A DNA stretch of 13,336 nucleotides, taken from Prevotellaceae bacterium (GTDB lineage Bacteria; Bacteroidota; Bacteroidia; Bacteroidales; UBA932). The position numbers and the translations under genes are program-made. Below are positions 5,982 through 13,096 of this stretch, in pieces (the first letter of the stretch is position 1; each line of letters opens with the position of its first letter). Location: assembly GCA_031259225.1 (NCBI GenBank), contig JAIRLT010000031.1, positions 1 through 13,336 of the forward strand, written 5' to 3'. Below the pieces are notes generated by a model that ran no database searches, had not been told where the DNA came from, and was given only the letters and a program-made list of their open reading frames with translations.

Positions 5982-7190
5982 ATGAAAACAATCCTACTTT
6001 TCTTTGCCTTACTTGCAGGCGTTTTTGCAAGTGCACAATCATTAGACATTAAAATCACCACCATTGACCTGTCTCAAAAAATTATCGTTTGCGATTTATC
6101 GTGGACAGGGCGCACTACAACACAACTATCCAATGTGTGGGTATTTGTAGATTACATTGACCTCTCCGGGAACATACTTACCAATGACTGGAAACCGGCA
6201 ACTGTAACCGGCGCAACTATAACCCAACAAACTACCGGTAATGCTACTATTTCCATGGTAGCCGGCAATACGCGTGGCGTATGGGTTAAAAGCGTTAGTT
6301 CCGGTGCTAATTTTACCGGGCAAATTACACTGCAATTAAGCGGCGTTCCGGCAAAATTCAATGCCTGCGCTTATGCAAGCGATTACCCGCCGAATGGAAG
6401 AATTAACAATGGAACTTATATTTTGCAAGGTTCGCCACCGTTTACACTAATAGCCGCCGGCGGCACAACACAACAAGTGAATAGCCACACCATTACTATT
6501 TCTGCTGTAACTGTTACACCGATAACATTAACTGATAAAACAGGATGCCCGGGCACTATTCTCTGCCCCTACACCGGTAAAGATTTATTCATTGATGCGT
6601 CCCATCTTTGTCGTCAGCGTCTAAGTGGCAAGAAGAATTGGGAAGCATGGATAAAAGACGCACGGGATCAGAAATTGTATAGAATTGTACTGATGCCCGA
6701 CAACAGATGGTGGTTGGCACAGAATTTAAAATATACCGCAAATGGAAAAATGGGCGACTTGTTTCAAAGTTGTGACGAAGACTCCTGCGGAAGATTTTAT
6801 ACAATTTCAGAAGTATTTAATGAAAAATATACGACTAATCAACAAACGATTTGTCCGGTTGGGTGGGTGCTACCAAACATAGACCAGTGGGACTATTTAA
6901 CCAATAGTATATCCAGTAATCGTACTAATGCATGGCAGGATTTGCGGAGTTTACGAACTTTGTGTTACCCGATAACCGACCGGTACGGTTGGGCTGCCAA
7001 AGGAAGATGTCCCCTTACTCATGAAGATAACGACGGCGATTCTTGGCATTCAATGAATGGAAACAGATGGGTAATGATACAACTTGACAATGGGGGAGGC
7101 AATAGTTTGTCATGCAACAGTACAACATACTGGAATTGCACAGCCTGTGCTTCAAACTCAATGGTTGCCGTCCGTTGCATGCGCCTATAG
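5982..7190 (+). CDS. Secreted FISUMP-domain protein (paralogue 2)
   Basis: A 402-residue exported protein. Residues 1-18 are a signal peptide (MKTILLFFALLAGVFASA, cleavage before QS). Residues 20-185 form a Thr/Val-rich, probably beta-sandwich domain shared by all three paralogues, with FNACAY, SDYPPNG and NNGTY. A hinge, DKTGCPG, leads into Cys-containing segments and then the FISUMP domain (about 232-400): LYRIVLMPDNRWWLAQNLKY corresponds to the family's YKTVKIGxQxWMAENL block, GRFYT to GRLYTW, CPVGWVLPNIDQW to CPxGWHLPSDAEW, and the C-terminal VRC is typical. The family has a C-type-lectin-like fold; its ligand is unknown. There is no C-terminal secretion tail of the T9SS type. The gene is followed by a 49-base segment repeated after paralogue 3, and it is more divergent from paralogues 1 and 3 than they are from each other. 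Confidence 0.9.
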   Translation: MKTILLFFALLAGVFASAQSLDIKITTIDLSQKIIVCDLSWTGRTTTQLSNVWVFVDYIDLSGNILTNDWKPATVTGATITQQTTGNATISMVAGNTRGVWVKSVSSGANFTGQITLQLSGVPAKFNACAYASDYPPNGRINNGTYILQGSPPFTLIAAGGTTQQVNSHTITISAVTVTPITLTDKTGCPGTILCPYTGKDLFIDASHLCRQRLSGKKNWEAWIKDARDQKLYRIVLMPDNRWWLAQNLKYTANGKMGDLFQSCDEDSCGRFYTISEVFNEKYTTNQQTICPVGWVLPNIDQWDYLTNSISSNRTNAWQDLRSLRTLCYPITDRYGWAAKGRCPLTHEDNDGDSWHSMNGNRWVMIQLDNGGGNSLSCNSTTYWNCTACASNSMVAVRCMRL

Positions 7191-7239
7191 CAATTTACAG
7201 GAAAAATAGTTTTTTAACGATACAAAAAATAATGGCTTC
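7191..7239 (+). repeat. 3'-flank repeat after paralogue 2
   Basis: From the base after the stop codon this segment matches 8919-8968, roughly 85% identical with one gap. It shows that the duplicated unit ran past the end of the coding sequence. It lacks a clear terminator hairpin. From 7240 to about 7300 nothing else was seen. Confidence 0.7.
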
Positions 7240-7338
7240 AATGCATACAGCAAGCTTGAAACCATTAGCTTTTCCATTTTATGTGGTTCGTGCGCTTATC
7301 GCATCTTTCTACCGGAATAAAAAATTTTTAAATAAAAA

Positions 7339-7369
7339 TTTGCAGATAAAAAATAAAGTAATATATTTG
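7339..7369 (+). promoter_or_regulatory. Promoter of FISUMP paralogue 3
   Basis: TTTG at 7339-7342 and TATATTTG at 7362-7369 with a 19-base spacer. The segment 7305-7373 repeats the paralogue 2 promoter region (62 of 69 identical), and the core also matches the minus-strand paralogue 1 promoter. Transcription would start near 7375, leaving a leader of about 315 bases. Confidence 0.78.
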
Positions 7370-7381
7370 TACCATTAAATA

Positions 7382-7393
7382 TGTTCTTTGAAA
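7382..7393 (+). promoter_or_regulatory. boxA-like element in the leader of paralogue 3
   Basis: TGTTCTTTGAAA begins 13 bases after the -7 box, the same offset as in paralogue 1. Together the three copies give the consensus YGYTCTTTRWWW. Confidence 0.5.
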
Positions 7394-7414
7394 AGAAAAA
7401 TATTTTATTTATTC

Positions 7415-7521
7415 TATCATAGAAATCTCGAAAATTTCAAGAAAATCTGAATAAATGCAACGCACGTGAAAAACGTGGATTTTGCTTATAGATTTTCAGG
7501 TATTCGAGAACCTCTATGATA
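7415..7521 (+). ncRNA. Structured leader RNA element of paralogue 3
   Basis: Nested stems TATCATAGA/TCTATGATA (7415-7423 with 7513-7521), CTCGAA/TTCGAG, GAAAATCT/AGATTTTC, ATAA/TTAT, and an apical CACGT/ACGTG. The apical motif AACGTGGATT is at 7472-7481. Internal loops AAT/AACC and AATTTCAA/AGGTA recall those of paralogue 2 (TTTCAA on the 5' side, ACC on the 3' side), while the paired bases differ throughout. A run of seven T follows about 28 bases after the 3' arm. The 107-base element is interpreted as a cis-acting RNA. Confidence 0.7.
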
Positions 7522-7586
7522 ATTAAGTAAAGTACCACGTTTCGATTTTTTTCAACAAGCATAATCTAAATTGAAACGCAAAAAAA

Positions 7587-7674
7587 TGGCAGCGAATAAA
7601 AAATCGTAGCGAGGGGTTGTTTTATAAAAAAAAGTTTGTGTTTGGAAAACAACCCTGATGCTACAAAATAATAA
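7587..7674 (+). repeat. 88-base inverted repeat, copy 2 (leader of paralogue 3)
   Basis: This is the inverse complement of 653-740 with two mismatches. Because the two copies point toward each other's genes across 6.8 kb, they could recombine to invert the segment between them. Confidence 0.9.
7606..7664 (+). promoter_or_regulatory. Start-codon-proximal leader hairpin of paralogue 3
   Basis: GTAGC (7606-7610) and GGGTTGTTTT (7614-7623) pair with AAAACAACCC (7646-7655) and GCTAC (7660-7664). It ends 27 bases before the ATG and is followed only by A/T-rich sequence, with no Shine-Dalgarno motif. Confidence 0.6.
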
Positions 7675-7691
7675 TAAATAAAAAAAAAATT

Positions 7692-8918
7692 ATGAGAACA
7701 ACATTTTTCTTTCTCTTCGCAATGCTTACAAGCGTTGCTGCAAGCGCACAAAGCCACATTACCATCGAAATGATAAGTGCAACCTACACTACTTCTCCGG
7801 TAGTAAAATTCCGTATATCATGGAGTAGTATTCCGGTGGTACTTGGAGAAATTCATAATTCCAAAATTTGGGTGTGGATTGATTTCTTAAAACTAAATGC
7901 CGACAATACCACTGCCGGCAATACATGGACGCGTGCGGAAGTTTCCGTAACACCCGCCGTCAGTTCTTCGCCAACAAGTACGGCAGCCCTTGATGCAAGT
8001 ACTAACAAGGGTTTTTGGTTGAACGGCGTTACCGGCAGCTATAGCGCAACGATTACTGCAACCCTTTCCAACATTCCGGCAAACACCAAATTCAATTGGT
8101 GCGCTTATGCCTCCGATTGTCCGCCGAATGTTATAGCAAATAACGGCACTTATCGCCTGCAAGGAACAGCTCCATTTATTCTAAAAGCTGCAAATGGAGA
8201 TACGCAAACAGTATCCGGCAATACATTGACGGCGCCTTCTTTGACTATTGCAGCCGTGACATTAACTGATAAGACCGAATGCCCCGGCTTCTTTTGTCCT
8301 TATACGGACGCTGACTTGCACCGTGATGCAACGCATCTTTGTGCTCGCAGACCTACCGGTGCAAAAAATTGGGAAGCATGGATAAAAGACGTGCGCGATG
8401 ATGAATTGTATCGAATAGTGTTGATGCCCGATAATAAATGGTGGTTAGCGCAGAATTTGAAATATGCCGCAAATGGAGGAGTGCTGTTTCAAAGTTGCGG
8501 AAAAGACTCCTGCGGAAGATTTTATACGACCACAGAAGTATTTAATGGAAACTATGCTAGCAATCAACAAACCATCTGTCCGGCTGGATGGGTGCTGCCA
8601 GACAGCACCCAATGGAACACGATGGCAATGTCTATATCAAATGACCTTGTTGTCGCGTTTCGTGATTTGCGTAGTTTGCAATTAAACTGTTACCCCAAAA
8701 CCAATAATTACGGTTGGGCGACAAGAGGATTGAGCATTGCTGTTGATGAGCCCAATGATGGTGATGACTGGGTTTCCACGAATGGTGTAAAAGTCACTTA
8801 TGCGTCTATTGATAATGGCGCGGGAGATAACTTGAAGTGCAATGATACTGGGTTCTGGCTGTCATATGGACATTATGATGCTGGGTTCAAAACACCAGTG
8901 CGTTGTATCCACCCATAG
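7692..8918 (+). CDS. Secreted FISUMP-domain protein (paralogue 3)
   Basis: A 408-residue exported protein. The signal peptide covers residues 1-19 (MRTTFFFLFAMLTSVAASA, then Q20) and is close to that of paralogue 1. The shared N-terminal beta-rich domain spans about 21-190 (WVWIDFLKLNADNTTAGNTW, FNWCAYASDCPPN, NNGTYRLQG). The hinge DKTECPGFFCPY and ATHLCARR follow, then the FISUMP domain from about 239 to 406, with LYRIVLMPDNKWWLAQNLKY, GRFYTTTEVFN, CPAGWVLPDSTQW, NYGWA and the terminal VRC. The first part of the FISUMP domain is nearly identical to paralogue 2, while the last 110 residues are much more varied between conserved anchors. Surface or extracellular binding is the likely role by fold analogy; the ligand is unknown. 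It is convergent with the minus-strand gene at 9021. Confidence 0.9.
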   Translation: MRTTFFFLFAMLTSVAASAQSHITIEMISATYTTSPVVKFRISWSSIPVVLGEIHNSKIWVWIDFLKLNADNTTAGNTWTRAEVSVTPAVSSSPTSTAALDASTNKGFWLNGVTGSYSATITATLSNIPANTKFNWCAYASDCPPNVIANNGTYRLQGTAPFILKAANGDTQTVSGNTLTAPSLTIAAVTLTDKTECPGFFCPYTDADLHRDATHLCARRPTGAKNWEAWIKDVRDDELYRIVLMPDNKWWLAQNLKYAANGGVLFQSCGKDSCGRFYTTTEVFNGNYASNQQTICPAGWVLPDSTQWNTMAMSISNDLVVAFRDLRSLQLNCYPKTNNYGWATRGLSIAVDEPNDGDDWVSTNGVKVTYASIDNGAGDNLKCNDTGFWLSYGHYDAGFKTPVRCIHP

Positions 8919-8968
8919 TAATTTATACGAAAAATAGTTGTTAAACGAAGCAAAAAAATAATGGCTTC
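8919..8968 (+). repeat. 3'-flank repeat after paralogue 3
   Basis: This is the counterpart of 7191-7239, beginning directly after the stop codon. Here GAAGC and GGCTTC can pair around the A-rich tract, a pairing not kept in the other copy. Confidence 0.65.
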
Positions 8969-8985
8969 GGGCTGCTGCATGCCCG
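8968..8985. terminator. Weak hairpin between convergent genes
   Basis: CGGGC (8968-8972) pairs with GCCCG (8981-8985) around an 8-base loop, in the gap between paralogue 3 and the end of the aminosugar operon. On the minus strand it is followed by a T-rich stretch after about a dozen bases; on the plus strand there is no T run. A terminator role is tentative. Confidence 0.3.
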
Positions 8986-9020
8986 GAAATAATTAGGGGT
9001 TCAACGCACGACCTTTTTGA

Positions 9021-9515
9021 TTAGGCATTATTCGCCTCATCGGTTTCCCGCAAATAGCGTTCAACCGCTTTGGCGAGGCGCGTGACATCGCGCCGCAAGC
9101 CTTCTACGACCAGCGGATTTGCAGCGTAATCAACGGTTATGGCGTCTTCAAAAATGCGCGTTACGCGCGCTACCGGGTTAATGATACGGAAAGTTAAGAC
9201 ACTGCCGTCGTCTTTTGCCGGCACAAAGCGTGCATTAGCGAAAATCTTTATCACGGCTTCTTTATCGCCCTCCGAAAACGGACGCGAACGCGACGTTTTT
9301 TGCGTAATATACCCGACAAACGGATATATCAATCCGAATACGCCGAGGAACATAACCATTTTCAGCAGGCTGCTGCGTTGCAAAAATTCCATGAAACTTT
9401 GCACTTGCCGCTCCTGTTCAGGAGTAATGAAATAAAGGAGCGCCAATATCAAAAAAAGTACGGTAAAGAAATATACAATACTTTTTAGTGCGCGGATAAA
9501 ATAACGTTTCGGCAT
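9021..9515 (-). CDS. Small membrane protein of unknown function
   Basis: A 164-residue protein with two predicted membrane segments (about residues 11-30 and 50-70) joined by a short polar loop that includes TPEQERQVQSF, and a soluble C-terminal domain (75-164). The C-terminal part has a beta-rich stretch (FVPAKDDGSVLTFRIIN, ITVDYAAN) and ends in a charged helix around LRRDVTRLAKAVERYLRE. I do not recognise a named family. It is the last gene of the minus-strand operon, with its ATG only 2 bases after the stop of the ROK kinase gene, so the two are almost certainly translated from one message. No catalytic motif is evident. Confidence 0.75.
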   Translation of the reverse strand: MPKRYFIRALKSIVYFFTVLFLILALLYFITPEQERQVQSFMEFLQRSSLLKMVMFLGVFGLIYPFVGYITQKTSRSRPFSEGDKEAVIKIFANARFVPAKDDGSVLTFRIINPVARVTRIFEDAITVDYAANPLVVEGLRRDVTRLAKAVERYLRETDEANNA

Positions 9516-9517
9516 GA

Positions 9518-10483
9518 TTATTTTTCGTTAATAATTTTCCATACTAAAGCGGCAGCGCCCAGTACGGCTGCATTTTTATCATTGATGCCCGACGGTAACA
9601 AGGCTACTTTTCCCCGCCAGAATTTCAGTATATTTTCTTCCATTGACTTTATCGTTGGTTCAAAAATGTACTTGCCTGCTTTTGCCAGCCCGCCGAACAG
9701 GAAAATAGCTTCCGGCGCAGTAATTGCTACCAGGTTGGCTAAAGCGCGTCCGAGATGTTCGCCCGTGTGGGCAAAGGCTTCGATAGCTACCGGGTCGCCG
9801 TTGATAGCCGCCGTGCAAATCATTTCGGCAGAGAGTTCGTTAAAACTGATATTTTTCAGTTCGCTGTCTGCTACCTGGTCGGCAAGCAATTTATACACCG
9901 TACGCTTGATGCCTGTAGCAGAAGCGTAGGTTTCCAAACAGCCGCAACGACCGCAACCACATTCGCGCCCATTGGTGGTTACAATAATGTGTCCCAATTC
10001 GCCGGCAAACCCGTCATGTCCGTAGAGCAGTTCCCCGTCTACGACAATCCCGCTTCCCAAACCGGTCCCAAGCGTAATAACCGAAAAGTTTTTCATGCCT
10101 TTTGCACCGCCGTAAATCATCTCGCCAATAGCCGCCGCATTGGCGTCGTTAGTGAGTTTGATAGGAATATTAGGAAATAATGCCGATAGCTTGCCGGCAA
10201 ACGGCAGCACGCCTTTCCATAATAAATTAGCGGCAAACTCTACACAACCGGTGTAATAGTTCCCGTTAGGCGCGCCAATGCCGATACCTGCCAACTCGAA
10301 AGGTTCATCAACAGTTTCGGAAAAATTTTGGATAGTATCATGCAAAGCTTGCAAGTACAGGTCAAAATCGGGATACTTGCGTGTAGCAATAGTCCCTTCG
10401 GCATAAATTTTGCCTTTGTCATCCACTAAACCGAGCACCGAATTGGTGCCGCCGATATCAATTCCTGCTACTAATTTATTCAT
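9518..10483 (-). CDS. ROK-family sugar kinase (glucokinase / N-acetylglucosamine kinase type)
   Basis: A 321-residue cytoplasmic kinase. The N-terminal phosphate loop is GIDIGGTNS (D9, G11, G12, T13). The sugar-binding/catalytic segment is LTNDANAAAIGE with catalytic D113, followed by LGTGLGSGIVVDG. The ROK signature GELGH (H165) and the Cys cluster C175, C177, C182 with E184 (CxCGxxGCxE) form the structural zinc site. The adenosine-binding region near the C-terminus includes LFGGLAKAG. All hallmark residues are present and the length is standard. Sugar specificity cannot be read from sequence alone; the preceding gene encodes a NagB-like deaminase/deacetylase, which favours an amino sugar or glucose. 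It starts 58 bases after that gene's stop on the same strand, in a shared operon. Confidence 0.92.
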   Translation of the reverse strand: MNKLVAGIDIGGTNSVLGLVDDKGKIYAEGTIATRKYPDFDLYLQALHDTIQNFSETVDEPFELAGIGIGAPNGNYYTGCVEFAANLLWKGVLPFAGKLSALFPNIPIKLTNDANAAAIGEMIYGGAKGMKNFSVITLGTGLGSGIVVDGELLYGHDGFAGELGHIIVTTNGRECGCGRCGCLETYASATGIKRTVYKLLADQVADSELKNISFNELSAEMICTAAINGDPVAIEAFAHTGEHLGRALANLVAITAPEAIFLFGGLAKAGKYIFEPTIKSMEENILKFWRGKVALLPSGINDKNAAVLGAAALVWKIINEK

Positions 10484-10541
10484 GTTTTTTTAGATTACAC
10501 GGATTATTACTTGTGCGGATTATCGCCACTGCCTACTGCTT

Positions 10542-12914
10542 TTACTGCGTAAGCGTATCTTTCATGTTCAACAGCCGGCGAACAGGTTTCATATAATCGG
10601 CAAATTCCTGATAGCTCATTGTTTTTAGATAGATTGCGCCATATGACCGCCGTTTCATCGGGTTTTCGGATTCATAGAAATATTCTTGACCCATAAGCCG
10701 CGTTAAGTGTTCATACTGTTCCACCCATACCCGTTGTGCCAGTTCGCTGAAACTGCCGTCGTACTCGTAGCTTGGGAACGACGCCGACCGCTGGCTCAGG
10801 AAGCATGCATTAAACATATTGTGCAACACCGCAAACGAATTAAGCGAAATAGGCACAATCATATTTACCTCGTGAATTTTAAAACGCGACCAGACATTGC
10901 GGTAACCCCATATTTGCAGCGGGATTTCAGGATGTTCGGCGGCATATTTATCAATAGCTTCACTCAAGGCGATAAGCGTTTTGAAATGCGTATCGGGACC
11001 GCTGCCTTCCGGGTCAAGCGCCAGTGTGATCACTGTTGGCTGTATTTTTTGCAGCAGGTTCAAGATAGGCACCACGTCTTTTGTTTGGTCGGGATATTGC
11101 GGGAAAATATCGGCAGTGTAGAACGGCAAGCGCAAGTGATGTACCTTGTCTTTGCCGATGCCGAAATGCGCCCATACCAGTTCGGCTTCAAATTCGCGCA
11201 ACCAGCCTTTGAATACCTGTATCATTTCCGGCTCCTTCCGTCCGACCTGCAATTGATTGATAAGCGCAATATTTTCATGAATGAAATTACGTACTGTTTC
11301 CACATTGCCTGTTGCGAGATGGACGGCAATATTGCGCGCCAGTCGCGCACTGACAAACAGCGATTGCGTGTCCTTATCTTGGTGGGCAATGCCTTGCAAG
11401 TAACCGGTAATGTCATCCTGCGCGCCGTCCGCGAGGAACAAGTGTTTATATCCGATGAAATAATCCAGCCGTCCGCTGTCAATATTTTTCCCCAATGCTT
11501 CGAAACAGGAGCGCAAGTAATCGTTGGTTACCGACGTAAAGCCACTGGTGCAATATACAAAGTGATTTTCATTTTCTTTGGAACGAACCAAGTGATGCAA
11601 CAGCGGGAAATAAGCTAATTCAATATCGTCGTGATGAGGTCCTGTGTGCAGGAAGCGTTGATTTTTGAAGCCTTCCAATCCTTTTGCAATTTTGGCGTCG
11701 ATAGCGGCAAACGTATCGGACAATAATTTATCCACCGGTTTTCCGCTGATAATTTTAGCGAGTTGCAGTTTTTCACTTTCTGTTTGTACAGTTGCCGGGA
11801 CATTTTTTAATTCGGTATTATGTTTCAGAGAAGCATCCACTACTAATTTCTGCGGATATTCCGGCACTAAAATTTCTTTCTTGTAGAGCGCTTCAACAAC
11901 TTTGGATGATAATTTCAATTCGGTAGTCGCACTCTTGGTGATAAAGAAACGCGCATTCGGCAATTTTTGTAACACAGTAGCCGGATAAAGCAATTGTGCC
12001 GGTTGCTGAATAGCATTTGCCGCTACTTGCGATTTGGATTGTCCGGCAGCCATAATAATTGCTACCGTATCGGGATTGTAGGTAATAGTTTCCAATCCCA
12101 TTGTTATTACCGCTTTTTTGCGTACCAGTTCAATACCGCCCAAATCGGTGGCTGCGGTAGCTTGCGTTTCGTAATTGATGCCCGTGAGGCGGGTATGCGA
12201 ATAATGACTGGAGCCTGCCACATTGAATGCAATATGCCCGTCGGGACCAATGCCGCCTAAAAAGAACCCAATGCCGCCCAAACTCCTTATTTCCGCTTCG
12301 TAGGATTGGCAAAATTCATCGAATAGCCGGATAGCTTTCTGGCGGTGAATTTCCTTTTCGACAGTTGGTTTTTGAATACGCAACGAAAGGTCAATACCGT
12401 CTGCAAAAAGTTCTTCCAATGATTGTACATTTCCCAGGATACGCTTTTGTTCGTCGTTTAAATAATTAGTATTTATCATCCGCGTTTTGGCGGGGTCGAA
12501 CCCAAAGTTATCAATGTAAAAATTCTTCACGAAATGAAAAAATGAACGTTCGTGTTCGGGATTTATCGGGAAAAATTCATCCAATTGAAAGAAATAAAGC
12601 GAACGGAAATCGGGCTTTTTGCCTTTTAATCCCACTTTTTCCAGCAGTCCCCCTTGCGTTTCTTTGTCCCAATTTGCCAGATAGTACTGCATCCATTTAA
12701 TAAAAAATTCAGGCGTCTTTCCGGTAGGTAATGCTACCACGCCGCCCGGATTGAGGCATACCCATTCAAGAAACCGCAAAGCCGTCAATTGCCCGAGGAC
12801 AATATAATTGTCCACTGTAATAGTTGGTATTTTCCGCAGTTCTGCATTTTGTTCGTGATAGACATCCGATGAACGGAAATATTCTTCTACCAAACTTTTA
12901 GTAATATATTTCAT
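10542..12914 (-). CDS. nagB: Glucosamine-6-phosphate deaminase-like protein fused to a PIG-L/LmbE-type deacetylase domain
   Basis: A 790-residue two-domain protein. Residues about 25-340 are NagB-like: LPTGKTPEF (62-70, phosphate loop), FFQLDEF with D112 (equivalent to E. coli Asp72), GGIGPDGHIAFN with D225 and H227 (E. coli Asp141 and His143), ITMGLETI, and AAGQSKSQ with K294 (E. coli Lys208). The position of E. coli Glu148 is V232 here. Residues about 418-690 are PIG-L/LmbE-like: TGPHHDDIE (H427, D429, D430) is the HPDD motif with His in place of Pro, and GPDTH (H643) supplies the distal zinc ligand. NagB enzymes convert glucosamine-6-phosphate to fructose-6-phosphate and ammonia; PIG-L enzymes remove N-acetyl groups. 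Fusion suggests coupled deacetylation and deamination. The gene is the first in an operon with the ROK kinase. Shorter NagB-PIG-L fusions are known in Bacteroides; this one is longer. Confidence 0.85.
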   Translation of the reverse strand: MKYITKSLVEEYFRSSDVYHEQNAELRKIPTITVDNYIVLGQLTALRFLEWVCLNPGGVVALPTGKTPEFFIKWMQYYLANWDKETQGGLLEKVGLKGKKPDFRSLYFFQLDEFFPINPEHERSFFHFVKNFYIDNFGFDPAKTRMINTNYLNDEQKRILGNVQSLEELFADGIDLSLRIQKPTVEKEIHRQKAIRLFDEFCQSYEAEIRSLGGIGFFLGGIGPDGHIAFNVAGSSHYSHTRLTGINYETQATAATDLGGIELVRKKAVITMGLETITYNPDTVAIIMAAGQSKSQVAANAIQQPAQLLYPATVLQKLPNARFFITKSATTELKLSSKVVEALYKKEILVPEYPQKLVVDASLKHNTELKNVPATVQTESEKLQLAKIISGKPVDKLLSDTFAAIDAKIAKGLEGFKNQRFLHTGPHHDDIELAYFPLLHHLVRSKENENHFVYCTSGFTSVTNDYLRSCFEALGKNIDSGRLDYFIGYKHLFLADGAQDDITGYLQGIAHQDKDTQSLFVSARLARNIAVHLATGNVETVRNFIHENIALINQLQVGRKEPEMIQVFKGWLREFEAELVWAHFGIGKDKVHHLRLPFYTADIFPQYPDQTKDVVPILNLLQKIQPTVITLALDPEGSGPDTHFKTLIALSEAIDKYAAEHPEIPLQIWGYRNVWSRFKIHEVNMIVPISLNSFAVLHNMFNACFLSQRSASFPSYEYDGSFSELAQRVWVEQYEHLTRLMGQEYFYESENPMKRRSYGAIYLKTMSYQEFADYMKPVRRLLNMKDTLTQ

Positions 12915-12953
12915 AATATTTTTAAATTAGTATTATTGTTTTGAAAAACCGTG

Positions 12954-12961
12954 CAAATATA
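12954..12961 (-). promoter_or_regulatory. -7 box of the aminosugar operon
   Basis: The minus strand reads TATATTTG, a full TAnnTTTG match, about 40 bases before the ATG at 12914. No convincing TTTG is seen 19-21 bases further upstream (around 12981-12985), so the promoter may need an activator. Confidence 0.5.
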
Positions 12962-13096
12962 CAAAAATTTTTTATGCATTAGTTAAACTTGGTAAATTAT
13001 TCCGGCAGGCGCATCGGATCGTTGCAGCTAAATCTCATCAGGCTGGTATTCGTCTTACAGATTTACGGATTTACAGATTTAGGCTGCCGCTTTTTT

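Noticed and set aside
7112..7378. An 88-codon plus-strand open frame overlapping the end of paralogue 2 and reaching into the next promoter.
   Set aside because: It runs out of frame through the paralogue 2 C-terminus and into a promoter, with no recognisable product.
5631..7521. The interrupted hairpins as integron attC sites.
   Set aside because: No conserved RYYYAAC/GTTRRRY ends, no integrase in the window, and they sit inside leaders between promoter and gene rather than after coding sequences.
653..7674. The inverted repeats as ends of a transposon or MITE.
   Set aside because: No transposase, no target-site duplication seen, and the repeats are part of homologous gene leaders.
10707..11618. 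A 303-codon plus-strand open frame opposite the NagB-like gene.
   Set aside because: The opposite strand encodes a protein with clear catalytic motifs throughout; this frame has none.
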